A stretch of 64,000 bases of DNA from Kibdelosporangium banguiense (GTDB lineage: Bacteria > Actinomycetota > Actinomycetes > Mycobacteriales > Pseudonocardiaceae): NCBI RefSeq assembly GCF_017876405.1, contig NZ_JAGINW010000001.1, forward strand, positions 7,453,203 through 7,517,202, read 5' to 3'. The first letter of the stretch is position 1. The number at the start of each line of letters is the position of its first letter. The position numbers and the translations under genes were made by a program. Shown one piece after another: positions 17,843 to 25,576 of this stretch. The notes beneath the pieces were generated by a model. It did not search any database. It saw only the letters and a program-made list of their open reading frames with translations, and had not been told where the DNA came from.

Positions 17843-18467
17843 CGCCCGGCTGGCACAACGGCTGTCGGTGGCACGCGCGGCGTACGTACTCCCGCGATCG
17901 GCACCGTCCGGCGCGAAGGAAGAGCTCGACGCGATTCGTGTGTTGCTCCGTGACCGATCGGAGAACCTGGGACAGATCGGCGGTTACCGGGAGCTTCGCG
18001 CCCTGATCAACGACCGCGGGTTCGACCTGCTGCATATCGCGGCGCACAACGTGATGGGCAAGGGGAAGTGGGATCGGATCCCGCTGGTCGACCAGCACTT
18101 CACCCCGTATGACCTGGCCCAGGCGGAGATGGCGGCGCAGCCGGTCAACAGCCACCGCCCTTTGGTGTTCTTCAACGCGTGCAGTACTTCGGGAGGCACT
18201 ATGGATGCCATGCAGGCATCCTGGGCAGCGGCGTTCCTGCGGGCAGGCGCTGGTGCGTTCGTCGGCTCCAGCTGGCCGGTGCGCAGCCGCACGGCGCGAC
18301 TCTTCGCGGAAGCCTTCTACCGTAAGCTGATCAGTCCTGGTGGCACCTTGGGCGCGGCATCTCTGGCCGCCAGAGCGGAGGTCCGGAGTGGACACGATCC
18401 CACCTGGCCAGCCTACGCGGTCTATGGCTCGGCACAGTCGACCGTGGCCGGGAGCGGTGAGACATGA
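17835..18467 (+). CDS. CHAT-domain (caspase-like) protease core, possibly the C-terminal part of a broken gene
   Basis: This frame overlaps the previous feature and can start at GTG 17835, giving 210 residues. It contains a complete caspase-like dyad region of its own: LLHIAAHN with His71 and VFFNACSTSG with Cys116. It then has the typical CHAT end (AAFLRAGAGAFVGSSWPVRSRTARLFAEAFY). It thus repeats the histidine motif already present in the upstream fragment, so the two pieces look like parts of different CHAT genes rather than one gene with a simple frameshift. The stop overlaps the hydrolase ATG by 4 bases (ATGA), indicating coupled translation. CHAT proteases of known systems activate partner effectors by cleavage. 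Confidence 0.65.
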   Translation: MSSARLAQRLSVARAAYVLPRSAPSGAKEELDAIRVLLRDRSENLGQIGGYRELRALINDRGFDLLHIAAHNVMGKGKWDRIPLVDQHFTPYDLAQAEMAAQPVNSHRPLVFFNACSTSGGTMDAMQASWAAAFLRAGAGAFVGSSWPVRSRTARLFAEAFYRKLISPGGTLGAASLAARAEVRSGHDPTWPAYAVYGSAQSTVAGSGET

Positions 18468-19633
18468 CCAAGCCGATCTTCGTACTGCATGGGACGTCCA
18501 ATCGCGACCCGAAGATCATCCGGACCCGGGTGAGCGAGCTGGCTGCTGCCACCGGTGAACGATGGCAGCTGGTCCCCGTGTACTGGGGTGACCTCGGCGC
18601 GCAGGACGAGTGGTTCGACCGCATCCTGCCAGACTCGACCCGCCGCGGGCGCGAGGACGTCCGGGATGGAGATGAGCCCGGGCCGGAAAGCGACGACGTC
18701 GAACTGCTCGCCATTTCGTTGGCACGCGCACTGGATTCCGATTCCACGCCCGTGGAGCCGGATGAGCGCACACAACTGGCCGCTGTCGAACAGGGCATCA
18801 GAACCACCGTGTCCGATGGATGGCCGATCCCCGACGAGCTGGCCGATTCGATCGTTGAAGCGACCGCTCAGACCTGGTCACCGGAACGATTCTGGTTGAG
18901 TCAGGTCGATGATCCCACGCTGCTGCGTGCCATCGGCCAGTTCCTCGTCGAGGACGTCACCGACGCACTCGAAGAGATCGAACTGCGTGACGAGACGCGC
19001 CTGCACGACGCGGTGCGCCGCCGGCTCGACTCGCTCGACAACCTTGTCGGCGCCGCGCTCAAGAGAGTCGCGAGCAATGTCAACGCCTACACCCGTAGGA
19101 GGCTGGCGCCGGCGATGGCCCGGAACTTCGGCGACGTGATCGTCTACCAGCGGAGGTGGCGTGAGATCCACGACCGCGTGCGCGAGGTCATCGCCTCGGT
19201 CGATCCGGCTCTGGGCACGGACGACAAGCACCGCGTGCACCTCATCGGCCACAGTCTCGGCGCGACCATCGCACTCGACATGGCCATCGGTGCCATGGAG
19301 CCCGAATCCCCTCCATTGTGGACGGACTCGGTGATCACATTCGGCTCACCGTGGCCATTGTTCCACCTGTGCGACCCTCGGCACCCGAACCTTGTCGCGA
19401 TCGAGGCAGAGGGAGTCGTACGCCTTCCGAAAACCGTCAACCGGTGGACAAACCTGTGGGAGCCAGCGGATCCACTGGCGTTTCTCGCCAGCGATGTGTT
19501 CAGGATGTACGACGGCACGCAACCGAAGGATGTAGAAGTGCGGCACTCGTACACCACAGGCCTGGCAACGCACTCCGCCTACTGGCAAACCGCCGAGCTC
19601 ATGACCGAGATGTCCCGTGTTTTCGGTACCTGA
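18464..19633 (+). CDS. Alpha/beta hydrolase, putative effector coupled to a CHAT protease
   Basis: A 389-residue protein with MTKPIFVLHGTSNRD at the N-terminus (first strand and oxyanion loop) and the nucleophile elbow HLIGHSLGA with Ser264. Plausible triad partners are Asp336 (EPADPLAFL) and His370 (LATHSAYW). Between residues 60 and 230 lies a long acidic helical insertion that includes a stretch (DETRLHDAVRRRLDSLDNLVGAALKRV) suited to protein interaction. No signal peptide or membrane helix is present, so it is cytosolic. The fold resembles lipases of the DUF676/PGAP1 type. Overlap with the CHAT gene suggests they act together; activation of the hydrolase by proteolysis is a hypothesis. 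Confidence 0.8.
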   Translation: MTKPIFVLHGTSNRDPKIIRTRVSELAAATGERWQLVPVYWGDLGAQDEWFDRILPDSTRRGREDVRDGDEPGPESDDVELLAISLARALDSDSTPVEPDERTQLAAVEQGIRTTVSDGWPIPDELADSIVEATAQTWSPERFWLSQVDDPTLLRAIGQFLVEDVTDALEEIELRDETRLHDAVRRRLDSLDNLVGAALKRVASNVNAYTRRRLAPAMARNFGDVIVYQRRWREIHDRVREVIASVDPALGTDDKHRVHLIGHSLGATIALDMAIGAMEPESPPLWTDSVITFGSPWPLFHLCDPRHPNLVAIEAEGVVRLPKTVNRWTNLWEPADPLAFLASDVFRMYDGTQPKDVEVRHSYTTGLATHSAYWQTAELMTEMSRVFGT

Positions 19634-19638
19634 ACCGT

Positions 19639-22077
19639 TCATCGGCGGGTGATCAGTTTTCCGATCAAGCGGACCGCCTGGTTGAAGGTGATCTTGGGGA
19701 GGTAGGCGCGGGTGATGGCGTTGCCGATGCTGGGCAGGGCGGCCGCGTCCGGATAGGTCATGAACAGGGGGCGGTACTGTGGCTGGAATTTGGCTTTGAA
19801 CGCCAGCAGGGAATGGAAACCGTAGACGGGTTCCAGTGCCTTGCCGGTGAGATCGAGCAGACGTTGCAGGGGTGCGGTGAGCTCACCGCGGTCGCGGCGG
19901 GCGAGTGGTGCGCCGGAGAGGCTGAGGTATTCGACGCCTTCGTCGCGGCAACGGGCGACCATGGAGGCGATCAGGAATTCCATCACGCCGGGGAAGGCGT
20001 CCGCGCTGCGACGCATGAAGTCCAGTGTCCAGGCGACGATTTCGCCGTCCCGGCGGACCGGCAGCCAGCTGGTGATGCCGTGCACCCTCTGGTCCTGGCC
20101 GACGGCGACCATGCAGCGGACGTCCTCGTCGGCGAGTTCCTCCATGCGGCCGAGAGTGAAACCCATCTCGGGCAGGCCTTTGTCGGTCAGCCACGCCCTG
20201 GACAGCGAACGGATCTGGTGGGTCATCCAGGCCGGGGCGCCCGCGTAGGTGGTCCATTCGGCGGTGACGCCGAGGTTCTTGGCCTTGTTCAACGCGGTGC
20301 GGACGTCCTGCCATTTCTTGCCGCGGAACTCCAGCCCGTCCAGTGCGAGCACGGTTTCCTCGGCGACCTGGACCGAGCTCCAGGATGCCATTTCGGCGCG
20401 CAGCTGTTCGCTGACGCTGTAGAAGCATGGTGTCCAGCCGTTGGCGGCACAGAACTGGGAGAACTGTGCGACCGCGGCGCTCCTGACGTCGGGCGCGCCC
20501 ACTGGTTCGCCTGTGGTGAGGGCGACTGAGGAGATGACGCGGTAGGCGATCACCGCTTCGCCGTCGGGAGAGAACCAGTAGTTGTTTCCCCGCCAGGTGA
20601 TCATGTGCGACATCGAGGTGCCGCCGTGTGTGGCCAGCATGTCGTGGGCTCGTGCGCGGTCGGCCTCCCGGCTTGTGATCCACGCGCGCCGGAAGGTGAT
20701 CAGGCCGCCGATGATCACCACGAGCCAGAACACGACCCTGGTCCACTGATAAAGCAGGCTTGTCACCGGGCCGTTGGGCAACACCGTGAACTCGGCCGCG
20801 TCCAGGTAGCTGGGCGGGATGAACCTGGCCGGCAGGTCGGCCAGGATCTGGCCGAGGTCCGGTGAGCGTTCGAACTGGTCGCGGAACAGCAAGGCGCCCA
20901 CGAGATGGACCGCGGTACATGCCGTCAGCGTGGCGAGGACGATTGCCATGAAGCGGCGGTAGGTGCCTGGTGGCGCGGCGACGTCGAACTTCCGTCGGTT
21001 GGCCAGCAGGAGGACGAGTACGAGCACAGGTTGCAGCAACGGGACCAGGAGCTGGACCCAGTCCTGGGCCGTTCTCGGAACGGAGTCGTCCACATAGAAC
21101 GATGTCAGCTCAATGCCCAGCCAGGCCAGTACCACGTTCAGCGCGAGCGCCGCCCACCACGCGAACCGGCGGCCGCGCCGCAGCCCTTCGGCTGTCACCA
21201 GCAGCAACAGCACGGGAATGACCGACATGATCGCGGAGGAGAAGCCACTCATCCGCAGTGCGGCCAGCGTTTGCCGGCAGATCGACGCATCGGCCGAATC
21301 GGCGCACACGGCAGCCACGTCAGCGGGATCCGGCTGCTGCTCGCCGACCAGCAGAAACTGCAGCACCGACAGGGGACCCTGACTCGTCCGGGAGATGGTC
21401 GCCAGCAACGGCCCGATCGCCGATGCCGCGACGACCATCGCGACCAGGAGCCGTCCCTCCACTCTGGACGGCGCGGTGCTCGGAGAACTCCGCTTACGGC
21501 CCAGCATCACCATCCCGGTGTGGCCTGCGAGCAACCGGGTGAGGTCCATCATGGACCCCATGTACAGCGCGAGCATGACCATGGTCAGAACCAAGGTCAG
21601 CCGCAGCCGCCTGCCCCACACGGGAAACACACCGCCGCTGATGGCGAGCCCGACGCCGAACGCCGCGCTCGACGGTCCTGTCACGACAGTCGAGGCCAGA
21701 TCGGCCGACCACAGGTCGCCCGCGGCCTTGCCGACGTTGACCAGCCCGGTGGCCAGCAGCGCGCCGGCCACATGGCTGCCCAGGAAGATCAACGCGGTCC
21801 GCGCCGTGCCGATTCGCCGCTCCGCCAGTCCGCACAGCACAGCGATCAGGACGGTGTTGGCGATGTACTGCCACAGTCCGCCGGCCCAGAACAGTGAGGT
21901 GACCGGAGTCCACCACCGCCCGTCGGCCAGTTGTCCCGCGCCGAGACCGATCCGGGTGAGCAGCTCCTGCGGAGGTCCGGACAGCAGGCTCCCGCTGGCC
22001 GCTCCAATGATCCACAAGACGGCCAGGAACGTGACCGTGAACGGCACTTGGCGCAGTCTCGTCAGCCGGTCCTTCAT
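19639..22077 (-). CDS. Aminoacyl-phosphatidylglycerol synthase-like membrane protein (rhomboid-like N-terminus, DUF2156 C-terminus)
   Basis: An 812-residue polytopic protein. The N-terminal helices carry rhomboid-like signatures: TGPSSAAFG near residue 140 and LAGHTGMV near 188. More helices follow up to about residue 455. The cytoplasmic C-terminal third is a DUF2156 (GNAT-like) transferase of the MprF/LysX type, with PDGEAVIAYRVISSVALTTGEPVG, RGKKWQDVRTALNKAKNLG and VMEFLIASMVARCRDEG. Such domains transfer Lys or Ala from tRNA to phosphatidylglycerol, changing surface charge and resistance to cationic peptides. It overlaps the esterase gene upstream by 4 bases. The amino acid used is not known. 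Confidence 0.85.
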   Translation of the reverse strand: MKDRLTRLRQVPFTVTFLAVLWIIGAASGSLLSGPPQELLTRIGLGAGQLADGRWWTPVTSLFWAGGLWQYIANTVLIAVLCGLAERRIGTARTALIFLGSHVAGALLATGLVNVGKAAGDLWSADLASTVVTGPSSAAFGVGLAISGGVFPVWGRRLRLTLVLTMVMLALYMGSMMDLTRLLAGHTGMVMLGRKRSSPSTAPSRVEGRLLVAMVVAASAIGPLLATISRTSQGPLSVLQFLLVGEQQPDPADVAAVCADSADASICRQTLAALRMSGFSSAIMSVIPVLLLLVTAEGLRRGRRFAWWAALALNVVLAWLGIELTSFYVDDSVPRTAQDWVQLLVPLLQPVLVLVLLLANRRKFDVAAPPGTYRRFMAIVLATLTACTAVHLVGALLFRDQFERSPDLGQILADLPARFIPPSYLDAAEFTVLPNGPVTSLLYQWTRVVFWLVVIIGGLITFRRAWITSREADRARAHDMLATHGGTSMSHMITWRGNNYWFSPDGEAVIAYRVISSVALTTGEPVGAPDVRSAAVAQFSQFCAANGWTPCFYSVSEQLRAEMASWSSVQVAEETVLALDGLEFRGKKWQDVRTALNKAKNLGVTAEWTTYAGAPAWMTHQIRSLSRAWLTDKGLPEMGFTLGRMEELADEDVRCMVAVGQDQRVHGITSWLPVRRDGEIVAWTLDFMRRSADAFPGVMEFLIASMVARCRDEGVEYLSLSGAPLARRDRGELTAPLQRLLDLTGKALEPVYGFHSLLAFKAKFQPQYRPLFMTYPDAAALPSIGNAITRAYLPKITFNQAVRLIGKLITRR

Positions 22078-23387
22078 GACGCGGTCAGTCCAATCCGGCC
22101 CATGAGCCAGCCGAGGGAGTGCGTCAGACCGCCGGCCCAGCCATGCCAGTTGTGCGAGCCGGGGACTTCCAGCCAGGTGACGTCCATCCCGTTGCGCTTG
22201 GCCGCTTCGAACACGCGGCGCTGCTGTGGCCGGTAGGTGCTGTCGGACACCGCGACAGTGATGACGCCGGCTGAGCGCGGATACTTGTTGACTGTCAACA
22301 TGTCGAGCGGATTCACCGCACGGAACGCCGCTTCGTCACCGCCGAACGCTTCCGTGACGGTCTTCTTGCGGTTGCCGAGGGTTGGTTCTTCCTGGCCTGA
22401 CATGTCGACGAAGGTGGGGAACAGATCCGGCTTACGCAGCGCGAACTGCAACGCACATGTCCCGCCGTACGAGAAACCCGCGACCGCCCAGTGCCGGGTG
22501 TCCGTGTCGATCTGGAGGTTCTGCCCGATCCAAGCGGGTACGTCCCTGGTAAGGTAGGTTTCGCTCGCGCCGAGACGTGAGTCCAGGCAGAGCGGGTTGC
22601 CGAAAGCCGTGCCGGTCGTGTCCGGCATGACCACCACCGGCGCGAGACCGTTGTGCGCCTCGGCAAAGCGATCCATGATCGTCGCGATCTGGCCGCCATT
22701 GATCCAGTCGCTCGGCCCGCCTGGCTGCCCGTGCAGCAGCACGAGCACAGGCAGCAATGGCCGGTCACGTGTCTGATAGGCCGGTGGGACGTAGAGATAA
22801 GCGTTCCTGGTCGCGTTGAATTTGGACTCCTGCGGCGGGATGGCGACCTGGGTCACCGCGCCCTGCCGGGGCATGTCCGCAGGCGGCCGCCAGCCGTCGG
22901 CGAGCGGGTGTCCCGGCTGTGCCCGGAATGGACTCGGCGACGACGCCGGGAGCCGGCTGTAGTCGATCTCGTTGCCAGGAGGCAGTCCGAAGGCCGCCCG
23001 CAAGCTCGGAAATTGTCCATAGTAGACGTTCACCTGCGCGCCGGACGTGATCACGACGAGCAGTGCGGCCAGCAGCGCGGCACTTCGCCGTCGCCACCGG
23101 CTGACCGGCAGTGTCGCGACAGCCAGCCCGGCCGCGAAGAACGCGGCCCCGATCCAGGCCATCACCGCAAAGGGGACGGAATCGGGAAAGGGCTGCCACA
23201 GTCCGTCCACGATCCACCAGATCAGCAGGCAGGCCAGTACGCTTCCGGCTGCGATCAGCGGAACCGTGCGTGTCCACCAACGACGCTCTCGCCTTGCCAG
23301 CAGCGTCGCTCCCGCGAGCGTCCCTATAGTCGTGATCACAGCCGGTACGGCACCACGGACCAGGTCCCAGTCCAGGATTCCGCTCAC
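22074..23387 (-). CDS. Membrane-anchored esterase, likely aminoacyl-lipid hydrolase partner
   Basis: A 437-residue protein. The first 110 residues contain about four membrane helices, and the rest is an extracytoplasmic alpha/beta hydrolase of the antigen 85/esterase D (FrmB) type. The elbow is VAGFSYGG with Ser306; YVPPAYQ and LLHGQPGGPSDW mark the start of the fold. It ends in ATGA shared with the lipid aminoacyltransferase start. In Pseudomonas aeruginosa and Corynebacterium glutamicum, aminoacyl-PG synthases are encoded beside esterase-like proteins, and the Pseudomonas one removes the amino acid. The same role is inferred here. The GTG start has no strong ribosome binding site. Confidence 0.82.
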   Translation of the reverse strand: MSGILDWDLVRGAVPAVITTIGTLAGATLLARRERRWWTRTVPLIAAGSVLACLLIWWIVDGLWQPFPDSVPFAVMAWIGAAFFAAGLAVATLPVSRWRRRSAALLAALLVVITSGAQVNVYYGQFPSLRAAFGLPPGNEIDYSRLPASSPSPFRAQPGHPLADGWRPPADMPRQGAVTQVAIPPQESKFNATRNAYLYVPPAYQTRDRPLLPVLVLLHGQPGGPSDWINGGQIATIMDRFAEAHNGLAPVVVMPDTTGTAFGNPLCLDSRLGASETYLTRDVPAWIGQNLQIDTDTRHWAVAGFSYGGTCALQFALRKPDLFPTFVDMSGQEEPTLGNRKKTVTEAFGGDEAAFRAVNPLDMLTVNKYPRSAGVITVAVSDSTYRPQQRRVFEAAKRNGMDVTWLEVPGSHNWHGWAGGLTHSLGWLMGRIGLTAS

Positions 23388-23633
23388 CGGGCACCAGCGT
23401 GATCCTGACCCGGACGCTCATTTCTCGACATGCCAACGAACGTAATGCGGGATCAGGTGTTGTGGTGCCGGTCACCTGGCGGGTAGTGATCTGCTGGGGA
23501 ACCGTTTCCGGGCATCCAGGTGGCGGGGGTGCCACCAGCCGACAGGCGGGTGCGAACCGGACGTCCTGTGGATGGGAAATCCAGCGCGGACTGGCGAACC
23601 TGGATCCATGAACGATCGATCGGGGAGCGGGTC

Positions 23634-24335
23634 ATGGTGATCTTGTTCGTGATTGTCGCTGTGGGCCTCGCGGTGGCGGGGGTGATGCTCGTGCGTGGAC
23701 AAGCCGCGGCGAGGCGACGCGAGCTGGACGACTCGAAGGCGGAAGCCCGTCGCTGGGTGGAACGGCTCGGCGGGCAGATAGTACAGCTGACTGGCACCGA
23801 TCCCGCGTCGCGCCAGGCACTCGCGGACGCCTCCGAGCGGCTGAACGCGGCAGGGTCCCAGCTCGAGCTGGCGTCGACCACACAGCAGGCGCAGCTGGCA
23901 ACGCAGACCGCGCTGGAAGGGCTGTACTACATCCGGGCCGCACGGATCGCGATGGGTCTGGATCCCGGTCCCGCGCTGCCCGGTGACGCGGAACGCCAGC
24001 AAGCCGGCATGGTCACCGAACACCGGAAGGTGGACGTCGACGGTCACACCTACGAGGTCTCGCCCGGGCCGGGAGCGTCCACTCCGCACTACCACCCGGG
24101 CGGCGAGGTCGACGGCCGGCAGGTGCCACAGGGCTGGTACAGCCAGCCGTGGTGGAAGCCTGCCCTGATCGGCGGTGCTGCCGGTCTCGGATCGGCGCTG
24201 GTGTTCGGCTCGCTGTTCGCGGGCATGCCGGGTATCCCGGACATCGGCTCATGGGAGTCCGGTTTCGAGGCAGGCCAACAGGAAGCGTTCGAGTCGATCG
24301 GCTACGCCGGATTCGACGACGAGTTCGACCTCTGA
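23634..24335 (+). CDS. Membrane-associated protein of unknown function
   Basis: A 233-residue protein. The ATG at 23634 follows GGGGAG with a 6-base gap and opens directly into a membrane helix (VILFVIVAVGLAVAGVMLV), better than longer upstream starts. Residues 25-110 are a charged helical or coiled-coil stretch (AEARRWVERLGGQIVQL, DASERLNAAGSQLELA). A His/Pro/Gly-rich linker leads to a second hydrophobic Gly-rich segment (ALIGGAAGLGSALVFGSLFAGM) and an acidic aromatic tail (GFEAGQQEAFESIGYAGFDDEFDL). This layout occurs in actinomycete envelope proteins of unknown role. The gene 19 bases downstream is probably co-transcribed. Confidence 0.7.
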   Translation: MVILFVIVAVGLAVAGVMLVRGQAAARRRELDDSKAEARRWVERLGGQIVQLTGTDPASRQALADASERLNAAGSQLELASTTQQAQLATQTALEGLYYIRAARIAMGLDPGPALPGDAERQQAGMVTEHRKVDVDGHTYEVSPGPGASTPHYHPGGEVDGRQVPQGWYSQPWWKPALIGGAAGLGSALVFGSLFAGMPGIPDIGSWESGFEAGQQEAFESIGYAGFDDEFDL

Positions 24336-24354
24336 GGTTCTCCGGTGGGGACAA

Positions 24355-24918
24355 ATGGATAATGGCCGCGTGAATGTGGAGCCTTTGGACGCCGATCGGA
24401 TCGGCTGGGTCGGCGGGATCGAGTCGCTCACCCTGGACGGCAAGCGCTACTTCTTCGGGTTCGACTACAGCAGCGACCTGGTTCTCTCGCCGTTGATCGA
24501 CGACCAGGCCCCGATGGCCGCGTACGCCGCGAAATACATGACGCAGGTCGACGGTGCCCACGATGAGGCCTACTGGTCGGAACTCGTGGCCGACGCGGCC
24601 GAATGCTCGAGCCTGGCAGAGCCGGAGGACTGCGACTTCCTCAGCTCGGAGCTCAGCGCAGGCAGGACCACGTACCATCTGCGCTACCTGCTGGGCGCGG
24701 CAAGCTCGTGGGACACAGGCTTGTTCGAGGACGACGAGGTTGTCGCCGCGTTGAAGCGGCTCGGCCTCGACCACGACGAGGATTGGGACTCCGTCGACAG
24801 TTGCATGGAGCTGACTGATCCGGACGCGCAGCTGGTGGTGGCACGGTACTTCGCGGCGCTTTCGGACACCCTGCAGGGCAATTGGCGCACGGTGTTCGCG
24901 CCGTTGATCGACAGGTAG
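24355..24918 (+). CDS. Hypothetical acidic protein
   Basis: A 187-residue soluble, strongly acidic protein (many Asp and Glu, for example LFEDDEVVAALKRLGLDHDEDWDSVDSC). ATG 24355 follows GGTGGGG. There is no signal peptide or membrane segment. The first part (SLTLDGKRYFFGFDYSSDLVLSPLIDD) looks like beta strands and the rest helical. I do not recognise the family. It follows the membrane-associated gene closely and may function with it. Confidence 0.62.
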   Translation: MDNGRVNVEPLDADRIGWVGGIESLTLDGKRYFFGFDYSSDLVLSPLIDDQAPMAAYAAKYMTQVDGAHDEAYWSELVADAAECSSLAEPEDCDFLSSELSAGRTTYHLRYLLGAASSWDTGLFEDDEVVAALKRLGLDHDEDWDSVDSCMELTDPDAQLVVARYFAALSDTLQGNWRTVFAPLIDR

Positions 24919-25040
24919 GTTATTAACCAATAGTCGACCGGCTGCGGTGAAACTGTACGTGGGCGGTTGCCGTAATGGCGGAATCAGGCGTGGATATAGT
25001 GCGCTCCCACATGTCGGAGAGATCTTGAGGGAGTGCGCCT

Positions 25041-25481
25041 GTGCCAAGCAAAGAAGAGTTAAAGGCCGCCATGCACGCCGCTTTCGAGTCGGTGGTCGGG
25101 AATGGTGCGAGCTACACAAAGGTGTACGCGGCGGAGATCAAGCAGAAGAACTTCATCGTGTTCCGCACCACCACCGTCAGCAACTTCGTCGTGGGCTTCA
25201 AGCCGGGCGGGACGGACCTGGTCGTCGTGCCGGTCGACGAGAAGAACGGGACGATCACGCCCGGCGTGCCGCTGACGATCACCGACGCCAACCGGGCGTC
25301 GGTGAAGAAGCGTGACCTGCAGGGCCGGTTCGTGCTCAAGACCACCGACGGCCAGACGTTCCGGCTCAGCATCATCCCGTCTGTGCCGAAGGTGCTGTCG
25401 ATCGCCTACCAGCTGCCGGTCGACCAAAAGGCGGAGTACGAGGCGTTCGTCGCCCTGCGGGACGCCCTCACCGCGAGCTAG
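25041..25481 (+). CDS. Hypothetical protein, PH-like layout
   Basis: A 146-residue soluble protein. GGGAG precedes the GTG with an 8-base gap. The sequence alternates short strands (NFIVFRTTTVSNFVVGFKPGGTDLVVVPVD, RFVLKTTDGQTFRLSIIP) and ends in a helix (KAEYEAFVALRDALTAS), which is the outline of a PH-like or bPH domain. This is a structural guess only. There is no signal peptide, and it stands apart from its neighbours. Confidence 0.6.
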   Translation: MPSKEELKAAMHAAFESVVGNGASYTKVYAAEIKQKNFIVFRTTTVSNFVVGFKPGGTDLVVVPVDEKNGTITPGVPLTITDANRASVKKRDLQGRFVLKTTDGQTFRLSIIPSVPKVLSIAYQLPVDQKAEYEAFVALRDALTAS

Positions 25482-25576
25482 CACGCGCGTCTCGGCCAGG
25501 ATGTCAAGAGTCGCATGAAGTCGTTGTGCCTCATTAGACTCGTGCCCGGCTCCGGCATGCGACGGTGAGGAGACTT

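Noticed and set aside
20905..21897. Plus-strand frame of 330 codons inside the lipid aminoacyltransferase gene
   Set aside because: Composition is almost only Arg, Gly, Gln, Pro, Ala and His, with no motif; it is a shadow of the real gene on the other strand.
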